64,000 bases of DNA, taken from assembly GCA_019748295.1 (NCBI GenBank), contig JAIEPT010000053.1, positions 1 through 64,000 on the forward strand. The letters are read 5' to 3'. Below are positions 35,079-44,600 of the stretch, in pieces. The stretch is from Gemmataceae bacterium (GTDB lineage: Bacteria > Planctomycetota > Planctomycetia > Gemmatales > Gemmataceae). Made by a program: the position numbers and the translations under genes. Position 1 is the first letter of the stretch, and each line of letters starts with the position of its first letter. The notes under the pieces are model-generated. The model did not search any database. It saw only the letters and a list, made by a program, of their open reading frames with translations, and was not told the origin of the DNA.

Positions 35079-35218
35079 GGCGAGCAGCCGCTGTTAGGCG
35101 GCTGGTAGAGCGCACGCAGAAGTCTCGTCATGCTCAGACGGGTCTTGAGCATTGACCGGTCTGTCGACAAGAGACTTCTGCCTGCGCTCTACCAGCCGCC
35201 TGACAGCGGCTGCTCGCC
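35079..35218. repeat. Palindromic repeat family E, copy 1
   Basis: Outer arms GGCGAGCAGCCGCTGTTAGG and further bases with their complement, plus an inner dyad around CAGAAGTCTC/GAGACTTCTG. It lies between the feoB terminator and the 3' end of the cupredoxin-cytochrome gene. A second copy is at 59144-59277. Confidence 0.88.
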
Positions 35219-35234
35219 ACGCGGCAACGGGGTT

Positions 35235-38200
35235 TCACTCCACAATCAGCTCGCCGTTCATGACCATCCAGTGGCCAGGAAACGTGCACAGGAAGGGATA
35301 CCGCCCAGGCTGGCGCGGCGCCTGAAAATGAACCGTCGCCGCAGCCTGCGGATCGACGACGTCGGCATACACGAGCACGTCTTCGCTTTTCGGCACATAG
35401 CTTCGCGCAACCGCGTCGGGATCCCCGATCAGCAGATTCCCAAGTTCGCCGACGGTTTTCAGAGTCCCCGGCTTGATCAGCACCCAATTGTGCGGCACCA
35501 CGTCGGGGTTCTTGAAGGTGAGCCGAAGGGCTTCCCCCGCTTTGGCGTGAAGAATCGGCGTGGCGAAGGTCAGGTTCTTTCCCGCTTCGACCTGAACGGC
35601 CCGAGCATCGGCGATCGGTTTCTGCCACGGGTTCGGCTCTCGCTTCGCTGCCGACGCGAGGTCTTTGAGAATGGGATGGGCCGCAATCGGGTGGGTTCGT
35701 TCCTGGTAGTTGGGCAACTCGCGGAACGGTTCGCCGAGTTTGTGGACCGTGACGAACAGGTCACGCGTTTGATCCTTCGCGATGCCGACTTGCAGATGCA
35801 ACTGGTTCACCGGCTGCAAATCGGGCATCTCGAAAAACAGCGTCTTGCCATCCGCAAGCAAATGCACCGACGCGATCGGGACGGGATCATGCCCCGGCAT
35901 CCCGTAATGGCTCGGCGAAAACTCGCGTGACCCATAACCGGCGCTGTAGCGGTAGTTCCAACTCTGCGCGAAGTGATTTCCCGCCTTCTCGACGAACGAT
36001 CGGTCAAGCGGAGCGGTGAACTCGACCAGAACGCCATTGCGATGGACATGAAACCGCTTGGGCAACTGCACCGCATCGCCGGTGCAGCGCACGCGCTGGA
36101 AGCAACCGTCTTCGGCCGCGTACGTCCCCCAACCCGCCATGCCGCTGACATAGAGTTGCCCATCCGCGGGACTGAACCGTCCGCGATGCACGCCGGACCG
36201 GAAGTCGCCCGCCAGGGGAACGACGGCGCCCTGAGCTTGCCCGTCCACCTCATCGCGAAGCAGCAGAAAATGACTGGCGGCGCCGAACGACAGATGAACG
36301 CGCTGGCCTTGCAGCGGACCCCATTTCGCGCTGGAAACGTAAACCTGCCCGCCGCTCGAATTGTCGAGCCCGCGCGGCAAATAGACGAGCGGCAACTCCG
36401 GCGGTTTGCCCCCTTGCGGGCCGCCGTATCCGAAGTGCGGCCGGCGTTTGCCCTTCGCCTGCGTCTCGCAAATCATCGACGACGGCGTCCACTCCCCCTC
36501 GGAACACGGAACCGTAAGAAGGCCGTCCGGCGTCAATCCGAGGCCATCGGGATTGCGGAAGCCGTTCGCGAGAACCTCGGCCTTCCTGCCGTCCGGCGAA
36601 ATCCGCACGAGGCCCTGATTGCCGGAGGCGGTATAGAACGCGCCCGCTGCATCGCGTTCGAGCCCGCAGATGTAGTCGTGCCCGGCCGGTGAAGTGGCGA
36701 ACGCGTTCGAGAAGCACTCGTAGAAATCCGTTTCGCCATCGCCATTGAAATCGACGAGCCGAGTGATTTGATCACGTCCAAGGACGCAGATCGACTTCTC
36801 GGCAATCACCAAGCCCAACGCGTGATGGAGGCCAGACGCAATGCGGCGCCAGCGGACATTCTCCAGCGTTGCATCCAAACCCTCGACCCGCCAGACGTCT
36901 CCTTCCATCGTGCAAAGGGCGGCCGAGCCATCCGGGAAAAAGTCGTGGCCACCGATGTGCATCAATGCGTTCCATGGGTTCTTCGTCGGCAGTTCGATCG
37001 AATCCACCGCGTAGGGCCGGCCCGCTCCGAGCGAACCGCGCGTGGCCAGCACCTGCGGCCATTGGGCCTTGCCCCCCTTCGTGAGATAAGCGAGCGAATG
37101 CTTGTCCGCCGGGGCGACTTCGCGGATGAACTTGCCGTTCTCCACCCAAGGGGCGTCGAGCATTTCCACGTCGCCGAGGCGATAGGCGAACACCGTCCGC
37201 TTGCTGTGCCGATAGAAGCCGCGGTAGACGAATGGCTGCGAAAGTTTCGGCTTTTCCGGCGTCGGGAGCAGTTCGCCGTCGGGACGCAGCCCCTCGATAA
37301 AGCCGAATCGTCGATCGGAGAAGCGGACGAACCCGCCCTTCCAGAGTGCCTCGAACTGCAGCGTGTCCGGATTGAAGCAAGCCGCCATTTCGCCGTTTTC
37401 GCCGAGGCGCACGCACACGGCCCTTGCGACGGTGAGATTGCCGGATCGAAAGACGCCGGCCTGCACGGAGCCGAGGTCGGACTGGTTCCAGCGATCGTCT
37501 TTCCAGACGTTGTCGTTTTGGTTGCCCCAATGCCCGTACTTGCCGCCGTCCAATCCAGGCCATTCAGGCAACAGCAACGGCAACGGCTTCTTGCCGCGGA
37601 AGTGCATCGCTTCGCGCGTGTAGAAATCGTAAACGCGGTCGCGGTTCACGCGATGCTTCGCGTTCGGCCAATCCTCGGGCCGCAACGGCTCTCGGCTGTA
37701 CTCGAACTTCACCGGCTCATGCGAGAGATGGTGCAGCCCTTCCGTCTTGCCGAGTTCGAGAAGGTAGCGAATCAGATCGCGGCGTTGCTCGACCGTCATC
37801 GGAGCCGTCAGTCCCTCGGGCATGAGCGATCCGATGCTGCGTTGCTCCTCGATCTCTTTCTTGGCGATCCGATGCATCTTCCCGGCTGCATCTTTAAGGA
37901 CGATTTCGGTCGCGGTGTCGTCCCGAACGATGCCCTGAATGATCCGCCCTTTGCTGTCCTCGATGGCGATCGCGTTGAACCCGTCCTTCACGGTACGGTT
38001 CGGCCAAAACACGCCTTCGACGACCGCTTCCGGCGGATTGCAGGTTCCCGCCAACGTCAGATTCGGCCCCACCTCGCCGCCATGCTTGCCGACCACATGG
38101 CACGCCATGCAAGCGGAGGTATGAGCACCGAAGACGATCGCTCCTCGCCGGGCGTCGCCATGCTTCATGGCATCGGCGATCATCGCTTGGATGAGGTCGG

Positions 38201-38318
38201 CGCTGTAAGGGATCTTGCCGCTGCCGTCGAACTTCAGAGCGAACGGACTCGCGGGCGGCGATTGGGCCCACGCACCGCCCACAAACGACAGGAAACCAAG
38301 AGCAACGAGCCAACGCAT
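35235..38318 (-). CDS. Cytochrome c/dehydrogenase fused to an azurin-like domain
   Basis: A 1027-residue exported protein. Signal peptide MRWLVALGFLSFVGGAWA. The first domain is a c-type cytochrome with C70MACH74 and SLMPEGLTAPMT as possible Met-ligand region. The middle 700 residues form a planctomycete dehydrogenase beta-propeller (FFPDGSAALCTMEGDVWRVE; GFRNPDGLGLTPDGLLTVPC). The C-terminal 110 residues are a cupredoxin: H943 in PHNWVL, then C1011, H1016 and M1020, the spacing of the azurin copper site. Together this suggests an electron path from a substrate site through heme to a copper carrier, all in one periplasmic polypeptide. The substrate is unknown; sugars or polysaccharide products are plausible. 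A TIM-barrel isomerase gene lies upstream on the same strand. Confidence 0.9.
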   Translation of the reverse strand: MRWLVALGFLSFVGGAWAQSPPASPFALKFDGSGKIPYSADLIQAMIADAMKHGDARRGAIVFGAHTSACMACHVVGKHGGEVGPNLTLAGTCNPPEAVVEGVFWPNRTVKDGFNAIAIEDSKGRIIQGIVRDDTATEIVLKDAAGKMHRIAKKEIEEQRSIGSLMPEGLTAPMTVEQRRDLIRYLLELGKTEGLHHLSHEPVKFEYSREPLRPEDWPNAKHRVNRDRVYDFYTREAMHFRGKKPLPLLLPEWPGLDGGKYGHWGNQNDNVWKDDRWNQSDLGSVQAGVFRSGNLTVARAVCVRLGENGEMAACFNPDTLQFEALWKGGFVRFSDRRFGFIEGLRPDGELLPTPEKPKLSQPFVYRGFYRHSKRTVFAYRLGDVEMLDAPWVENGKFIREVAPADKHSLAYLTKGGKAQWPQVLATRGSLGAGRPYAVDSIELPTKNPWNALMHIGGHDFFPDGSAALCTMEGDVWRVEGLDATLENVRWRRIASGLHHALGLVIAEKSICVLGRDQITRLVDFNGDGETDFYECFSNAFATSPAGHDYICGLERDAAGAFYTASGNQGLVRISPDGRKAEVLANGFRNPDGLGLTPDGLLTVPCSEGEWTPSSMICETQAKGKRRPHFGYGGPQGGKPPELPLVYLPRGLDNSSGGQVYVSSAKWGPLQGQRVHLSFGAASHFLLLRDEVDGQAQGAVVPLAGDFRSGVHRGRFSPADGQLYVSGMAGWGTYAAEDGCFQRVRCTGDAVQLPKRFHVHRNGVLVEFTAPLDRSFVEKAGNHFAQSWNYRYSAGYGSREFSPSHYGMPGHDPVPIASVHLLADGKTLFFEMPDLQPVNQLHLQVGIAKDQTRDLFVTVHKLGEPFRELPNYQERTHPIAAHPILKDLASAAKREPNPWQKPIADARAVQVEAGKNLTFATPILHAKAGEALRLTFKNPDVVPHNWVLIKPGTLKTVGELGNLLIGDPDAVARSYVPKSEDVLVYADVVDPQAAATVHFQAPRQPGRYPFLCTFPGHWMVMNGELIVE

Positions 38319-38353
38319 GGGACGTCTCGAACCAAGGTGGAACCGTCATCGCC

Positions 38354-38475
38354 TGTAGGGAACGCCCTCCGTGGCGTTCCGCGGGACCGGGCGCGCAGAG
38401 CGCCGATACTCCCGTTTCGCGATCACCGCTTGCGGCTTCGCGATCCGCAGCGTCTGATCGCTAAGCCGCAAGCGG
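38354..38475. repeat. Composite palindrome family D, half element
   Basis: The left outer arm (TGTAGGGAACGCCCTCCGTG and further) and the inner hairpin CCGCTTGCGGCTT / GCTAAGCCGCAAGCGG are present, but the right outer arm is missing. It lies between two same-strand genes. Confidence 0.75.
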
Positions 38476-38509
38476 AAGACGTGGATGGATCACGTCCCGC
38501 GGCGCATTG

Positions 38510-39406
38510 CTAATTTTTGTACGTGCGGAATCGCGGACGTGGGCCAGGATGCTTTCCATCGAGTTGCGGCAGCAACCAATCGAGGCCATCGAGATTGTCC
38601 TGCAAACGCTGCTCGACATCGTCCCCCGTGTGGCCGATGATGCCGATTGGGCCGCGGTAGCCGGAGGCTTGAATGGTTTTCAGCATCGCGAGATCATGTT
38701 CGCCCACGCCCAGCGGCAGAATCTTCTTCCCCTTCTTGTCGCCATCGGTCGTCATGCCGTTGAGATTGAGGCACAGCAGATAGGGGCGCATGGCCGCGAG
38801 GGCCTTGTCGAAATCGGCAATGCGGTCGTGGGCATGGTGCAGGTTGTAGACGATGCCGACATGCTCCGCCTTGTGCTGGTCGCGGAGCAGCTTGCACATG
38901 GCAACCAAGTTTTCCGGTTCGCCGTTCCAGCCGCCGTGGTTGTAGAGCCCAAGTTTGCAGCCCATCTTGCCCGTGCGTTCCACGAGCGGCAGCATCTGCT
39001 TGACGGCCGCGGCGACGCGATCTTCGTTGGTCTTGCCCACCGGCGAGGGGGCGATTTGCCAAATCTGCGGATGCAGGTCGTGCTTCGCGAACAACTCGAA
39101 CGCCTTCTCATGCGTCGACCAGAATGCGAAGTACTCGATATCGTGCTTCTTGTACTCGTGAATCTCTTGCTCGAACGTCGGCACATGGCTGTCCCGCCAA
39201 TCGTAAGCGACTTTGCCGAAGCCCAGTTTTTTCACCATCTCCGCCCGCTGCACCGGAGTTCGATTCTTGCTGTCGAACGGCACGATGCACCAGGCGACGA
39301 GATTGTCTCGCGAATAAAGCTTCGCGGCAGGCAATGGTTCCTGCGCGAAGCCGATCGGCGCCAGCAGGAAGACGAACAAGCCAGAGAGGGGAATTGATTT
39401 GGTCAT
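38510..39406 (-). CDS. Exported TIM-barrel sugar isomerase/epimerase-like protein
   Basis: A 298-residue protein with a signal peptide (MTKSIPLSGLFVFLLAPIGFA). The body fits the AP-endonuclease-2/xylose-isomerase TIM barrel: KLGFGKVAYDWRDSHVPTFE, CKLGLYNHGGWNGEPENLVA, VGIVYNLHHAHDR and GPIGIIGHTGDDVEQRL supply the expected acidic and histidine metal ligands. Planctomycetes carry many exported members next to dehydrogenases of the kind encoded just downstream. The specific reaction is unknown. Confidence 0.85.
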   Translation of the reverse strand: MTKSIPLSGLFVFLLAPIGFAQEPLPAAKLYSRDNLVAWCIVPFDSKNRTPVQRAEMVKKLGFGKVAYDWRDSHVPTFEQEIHEYKKHDIEYFAFWSTHEKAFELFAKHDLHPQIWQIAPSPVGKTNEDRVAAAVKQMLPLVERTGKMGCKLGLYNHGGWNGEPENLVAMCKLLRDQHKAEHVGIVYNLHHAHDRIADFDKALAAMRPYLLCLNLNGMTTDGDKKGKKILPLGVGEHDLAMLKTIQASGYRGPIGIIGHTGDDVEQRLQDNLDGLDWLLPQLDGKHPGPRPRFRTYKN

Positions 39407-39450
39407 GTTCGTTCTTGAGTGACGATAATCTCGCGGAAAGCGTGACCCGC

Positions 39451-39666
39451 TGTAGGGAACGCCCTCCGTGGCGTTCCGCCGAACTGCACGCGTCCGAAGG
39501 CATGCGTTCCCATTCAATCGTCGGCCTTCCGCTTGCGGCTTAGCGTTCCTGCGTCCCCTTCGGCTCGCTAAGCCGCAAGCGGAATACGGACGCCCGAACG
39601 TGGGACTACTTCCCTCGGACGCGTCCAGTTCGGCGGAACGCCGCGGAGGGCGTTCCCTACAGAACG
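39451..39666. repeat. Composite palindrome family D, copy 3
   Basis: Complete form: outer arms TGTAGGGAACGCCCTCCGTG... and complement, a middle dyad GGACGCGTCCAGTTCGGCGG facing CCGAACTGCACGCGTCC, and the inner hairpin TTCCGCTTGCGGCTTAGCG with its complement. Confidence 0.9.
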
Positions 39667-39678
39667 CGGCGATCTCGC

Positions 39679-41016
39679 TTAGATTTCGTCGAGCCGTTCA
39701 TTCGAGTCGCCGAAGCGATCGAGACGGACGCCAGCCTTGTCCATCATCGACAGATAAAGGCTGCACATCTTGCGGTTCGGCTTGTTGAGGAAGTCATGCA
39801 CTCGGCCCGTGCGAATCTGCCCGCCCCCGCGGCCCAGCATGACCACGGGCAGTTGATGGTTCTCGTGGTTGCCGGTCATCATGCTCGACAGATAGAGGAT
39901 CATCGAATTGTCCAGCAGCGTACGGCCGCCTTCGTTGATCTTGTCGAGCTTCTCGGCGACATAGGCGACTTGTTGCGCGAAGAACTGATTCACGCGGAGC
40001 CAATCGCCGTTGTTCGTATGCGACAGCAGATGGTGGATCATGTAGTCGATCCGCTGCATCGGGCGATCGGAGGCCAGATTCGGGAAGCGGAGCGACGAAT
40101 GGTCGTTGTTGAGCTTCAGCGTGCAGACGCGCGTCGTATCGGTTTGGAATGCGAGGACAAGGATGTCGCACATGAGCCGCATGTGCTGGTCGATGTCCTG
40201 CGGAATGCCGTCGGCGGGGCGCGGGATGTTGGGTTGCGTGAGCGTGGGCCGCCAACCCTGAAGCCGGCCCGCCTGCCCTGCCCGATCAATGCGCTGTTCC
40301 ACTTCGCGGACGGATGACAGGTATTCATCAAGCCGGCGCTGATCCGCCCGGCTCACGCCGCCGCGAAGGCTGCGGGCATCTTCGAGGACGGCATCGAGCA
40401 CGCTCCGGTCGGCGCGGCCCACATCGTCGCGGAAGAGGCGGTCGAACGCGAGCGCGGGATACAGTTCCAACGGCGTCGGCGTGGTCGAACTGCTCCACGA
40501 GATATGGGAGCTGTAGACCATCGAGTAATTCTTGTGGATCGCTGCAATCGAGGGCTCGCAGCCAAGCACGAGGCTCGAAACCTTCGTCTGATCTTTGAGC
40601 CGATCAGCCACGACCTGATCGCAACTGACGCCGGAGCGGATCTCGCCGCCGGGGGCGAGATGGGCGCCGTTCAGGAGGTTGCCGGTCTGGCAGCTATGAA
40701 TGCCGCCGATGAGCGCCTCCTGGTTGTAGAGCCCCTTCAGGAACACCATCTTTTCGCGAAAGGGAGCGAGCGGCTCGAGCACTTTGCCGAGCTGCATCTG
40801 CGCCCCTTCGCCGCGTGCCCACCATTCCTGCGAATGAAAGCCATTGCCGCTGAAGAGGACCGCGAACCGCACCGGCGGCTCCGAGGAACGCGTGGCGGTC
40901 GAAGTCGGGGCATCGCCCCAAACCGGCAGCGACTCAAGCCAGGGTAGCGCCATGCTGACGCCGATGCCCTTCAGGAAGGATCGGCGAGAAAGCGGGTGCG
41001 CAATTTTTCGTGTCAT
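39679..41016 (-). CDS. DUF1552 exported protein
   Basis: A 445-residue DUF1552 protein. The N-terminus is a twin-arginine signal (SRRSFLKGIG at residues 10-19). Characteristic blocks follow: AVLFSGNGFHSQEWWARGEG, LKGLYNQEALIGGIHSCQTG, SMVYSSHISWSS and YLSSMMTGNHENHQLPVVML. DUF1552 proteins are usually encoded beside the DUF1587/1592/1588/1585 cytochromes, as here, although a toxin-antitoxin pair lies between. The biochemical role of the pair is not established. It starts 14 bases after the toxin stop, so it is probably cotranscribed with it. Confidence 0.93.
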   Translation of the reverse strand: MTRKIAHPLSRRSFLKGIGVSMALPWLESLPVWGDAPTSTATRSSEPPVRFAVLFSGNGFHSQEWWARGEGAQMQLGKVLEPLAPFREKMVFLKGLYNQEALIGGIHSCQTGNLLNGAHLAPGGEIRSGVSCDQVVADRLKDQTKVSSLVLGCEPSIAAIHKNYSMVYSSHISWSSSTTPTPLELYPALAFDRLFRDDVGRADRSVLDAVLEDARSLRGGVSRADQRRLDEYLSSVREVEQRIDRAGQAGRLQGWRPTLTQPNIPRPADGIPQDIDQHMRLMCDILVLAFQTDTTRVCTLKLNNDHSSLRFPNLASDRPMQRIDYMIHHLLSHTNNGDWLRVNQFFAQQVAYVAEKLDKINEGGRTLLDNSMILYLSSMMTGNHENHQLPVVMLGRGGGQIRTGRVHDFLNKPNRKMCSLYLSMMDKAGVRLDRFGDSNERLDEI

Positions 41017-41030
41017 AGCTCATCCTAAAA

Positions 41031-41390
41031 TCAGTTGTCCGACAGTTTCCGGACACGCACTTTCGAGACGGTTGCCACAATGAAGTGGCCAGGGATGTTC
41101 GCTTCGACGATCGACCAGATCTCTTCAAGCTTGGCCCGGACGGGTGGCGTCCTGCAATCCGGCAATCGGAGAAGCAATACGCCGTACTTCGCCAAATCGT
41201 GCCGAAACACCAACTCTCCGAAATCCTTGTCGCACGTGATTAGAAGGCGATCTTCCAAATCAGCGCGATGTGCCCAACTTTCGTCGTCGGCGCCTCTTTG
41301 GACCTCTACAGCATGAAGCACATCATGGCCTTGATCCCGCAACCAGCGCACTACGCCTTTCGCAACGTTTTCATCGGCAAGGATCTTCAT
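41031..41390 (-). CDS. DUF5615 PIN-like toxin
   Basis: A 119-residue PIN-like protein. The N-terminal MKILADEN (D6) and the ITCDKDFGELVF motif (D54, D56) give the acidic metal-binding cluster typical of DUF5615, a PIN-related RNase family. It follows a DUF433 gene with a 9-base gap, the standard antitoxin-toxin order. The ATG at 41390 is chosen; a TTG lies two codons upstream. An RNase toxin role is inferred from the family. Confidence 0.88.
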   Translation of the reverse strand: MKILADENVAKGVVRWLRDQGHDVLHAVEVQRGADDESWAHRADLEDRLLITCDKDFGELVFRHDLAKYGVLLLRLPDCRTPPVRAKLEEIWSIVEANIPGHFIVATVSKVRVRKLSDN

Positions 41391-41399
41391 TTTCAACGT

Positions 41400-41630
41400 C
41401 TAGGCGTAAATGGATTCGTCCATGCCAACGACTGCGGCTCCATATAGGAGCGCGGCTCGTATATGCTCCGGCTTCAAGGAAGGAAATTCTTCCAGCATTT
41501 CTGTTTCGCTTACCCCAGCACCAAGCTGTTGAAGGATGAACTCGACAGTTAGCCGCGTTCCCTTTGCAACCGGTTTGCCGCACATGACGCCTGGCTTCTC
41601 TTCGATGTAGTCTTGCCAGCGAATCTTCAT
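41400..41630 (-). CDS. DUF433 antitoxin
   Basis: A 76-residue DUF433 protein. The signature GVMCGKPVAKGTRLTVEFIL and the following helices (ETEMLEEFPSLKPEHIRAAL) form the helix-turn-helix-like fold of this antitoxin family. It lies 44 bases after the stop of the DUF1592-family gene, on the same strand. AGGA is 9 bases before the ATG. It should neutralise the DUF5615 protein and may repress its own transcription. Confidence 0.88.
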   Translation of the reverse strand: MKIRWQDYIEEKPGVMCGKPVAKGTRLTVEFILQQLGAGVSETEMLEEFPSLKPEHIRAALLYGAAVVGMDESIYA

Positions 41631-41674
41631 TGTTATTTTCCTCAACGTCGCCTACGGCTCCGCGCCAAACGGCG

Positions 41675-44600
41675 TCAGTCCTCGTGGTCCGCGCCGCGGA
41701 TCTTGCGGAACTGGGGGCTGCGGACGATCGTCAGCACGGCGGCGGAAACTCGGCCTTCCTGCTTGTTGAGTGCCGCCGCCATTTCGTCGATCAGGGCCGT
41801 GTCGGAAAGCGTCGTCCCTCGTCCTAGAGCATACCCGAGAAGACGCTGGCAGAATAGGCGGACGATCACGTCTTTCTTCTTCGTCATGAGGTAATCACGC
41901 AAGCCGTCGATGCCTTCGAAGGTCGTGCCGTCGCGGAGCTTCGCCTTGGCGTCGATCGGCAAACCTCCCGCCTCAGCGGTCCGCATACGACCGATCGGGT
42001 CGAACTTTTCGAACGCGAAGCCGAAGGGGTCGATGCGGACGTGACAGGAAGCACATGATGCGTCGTTGACATGGCGTTCGACCATTTGCCGCGTGGTCAG
42101 CTTGTCCGTGCCGCCTTCCACATCGGGGAGGATCGGCACATTGGCGGGCGGGCGCGGCAACTTTTCGCCGAGCAGCGTCTCGACGACCCAGTTGCCGCGT
42201 AGGACCGGACTCGTGCGTGACGCGCCGGATTGCTTGGCATGGACGCTGGCCATCGCCAGGATGCCGCCGCGGCCCTGTTTGCGGATGCCGTCCACCTTAC
42301 GCCATTGGCTGCCGGCAACGCCTGGGATGCCATAGTGTTTGGCGAGGCTTTCGTTGAGGAACGCGTAATCGGCCTCCAGCACGTTAGCGACCGGCCGATC
42401 TTCCGCGAACAGGTCCTGGAAGAAGAGGATCGCTTCCTCGTAGATGTCTTTTCGCAGCTTGGCATCGAACGTGGGAAAAAGTTTTTCGTTCTTCTCCTTC
42501 AGTTCATCGATCCCGCGAACATGGATCCACTGCGTTCCGAATTCGATGGCGAGCGAACGCGTTTTCCGGTCCTTGAGCATCCGCTGCGTTTGCGCTTCGA
42601 GCGTCTTCGGGTCGCTCAGCTTTCCCGCCGTTGCAAGGGTGCGAAGCTCGTCGTCGGGCATGCTGGACCAGAGGAAGTAGCTGAGCCGGCTGGCGAGTTC
42701 TTGATCGCTGATCGCGGCGGGTTCCTTCCCCTGGGGCGCTCGCTCAATGCGGAAGAGAAACGCGGGGGAAACGAGAACCCGAGCCAGCACGCCGCGGAAC
42801 GCTTCGTCATGAGCCGCCCCCTTCTTCGAGATGGTGGCGTAAAGCGTACGGAGTTCGGCCTTCTCTTTCTCCGCAAGCGGTCGGCGGTACGCTTTCTCGG
42901 CGAAAGCGAGCAACGCATCAAGATGCTTCGGAATCGCCGCCGCTTCCTCCTGCTGAAATTCGTCCGCCCGATTCTTGAACTGCGGCTTGCGGTCGATGAA
43001 GAACTGCTGAAACGCCTTGGGCGTATCCTGCGTCGTGAATCCCATGAATTGGGGCAAGTAATCGTATTCCGCAACCGGTTGCCGACTGATGAATCGCTGC
43101 TCCTTCCAAAGGCCGTCGAGTTCCCTAGTCTGTTCTTCGTTCAAAAACATGCGAATGAGCGGTTCGTCCTCGCGATGGAACATCTTGAGCGTGACGACTT
43201 CGTCCGTCGGCACTACTTGCGGGAAGCTGGCGAACAGCGGGAAGACTTTGCGGAACTCGGCATGGCCGGCGACGAGTCGCTTGTACGCTGGGTTCTCGGA
43301 CGAACCCAGCAGCGGTCCATCCCAACGTGTGGCAGCATCCGGAGCGTTCGTGGCGGCTCGCACGCGGACCAAGCGATTGCCCGCCTCGCCCGGGAGGCGA
43401 GCATCGACGACGAACTCGCGGCCGACGAAGAGCGCCGCAGGAAGACGGACTTCGACGGTCGCATCGCTCGATGCGGCGAGACTGTCGCGTTCCGGTTCCG
43501 CGAAGCGATCCTTCGGCAGACCAAAGGCCGCGTTGGTGGTATGCTTCGCGATCTTCGCGACTTCGATGCCGGCAAAGAGCGGGCTGTCGACCGCGACCAG
43601 ACGATCGTAGAGCGGACGGTCCGCATCCTTCTCGCTCGGCCGAGGGCCGCTTAACACTTTCGCGACATCCTTGGCCAACGCGTCTGCCTCGGCTTTGCGT
43701 TCCGGACTCGCGGCAGCCGTACGCCACCGTCCAAGGATGGAATTCGGAGGAATCGTTGCGGCCTTAGGCGCGACGCCTGCCTTTGCGGAGGGGCCGCGAA
43801 CGAATTGCCACACCTCGGCATTCCCGTGTTTGTCGGCATGCGGATTGGCGGCTTGGATGTCGCTGGAGACGTCTTTGCCGAGGTCCCACACGCGATTCGG
43901 GTTCCCCTCGTCGGCGATGGTCAGCCAGATTTCGGTCATGTCGCAGGTATGTTCGCCATCGCGCGGATCGACGGCGAGAACAACAAGGTCCCCCTTCGCC
44001 ACCTTGAGCGAACGCGGCGGAACCTTCACGTCTTTCCCCAGATCGAGCGAACCTTCGCCGAGCAGCGTGGCGCGATCGCCGGCGCGGTGTTCGAGCCGCC
44101 AAGCTACGCCGTTGCCGCAGGCAGGGTGGGCATGGAAGACGCGGGCATCGATCCGCACGGTCCCATCGATCGGGCTCTTCCATGCGACGGCGACGAACTC
44201 CTGCGGAGTCGGATGAACGCCGACGGTCCAACCCGAAACACGACCCGGAATCTGCAACGTTTTGTCGGAACTGTTCGCGAGCACGACCGGCAGATCGACG
44301 CCCTTCTTCACCCAACCGAGGATCGGCGGATGATTTGGGTTCGGCCCCGTCTTCTGATCGAGCAACGTAAGCGGAGCGGCCTTGCGCGCGGACGCAACGG
44401 CGCCAAAGGAAGTCGGCAGATCGAGCAATTTGACCCATTGTCGAAGAAACGCGGTATCCAGACCTTGCTCGGCCGCGATCGCGTCGGGCGAGTTTTTTCC
44501 GCCGGCAAGTTGAGACACCGCAGCCAGATACTTCGCGGCATCGATGAATGCCGTTCGATGGTCCACCTCGAAGGAAGGGCCGAAATCCGCGTAGTCGCGC

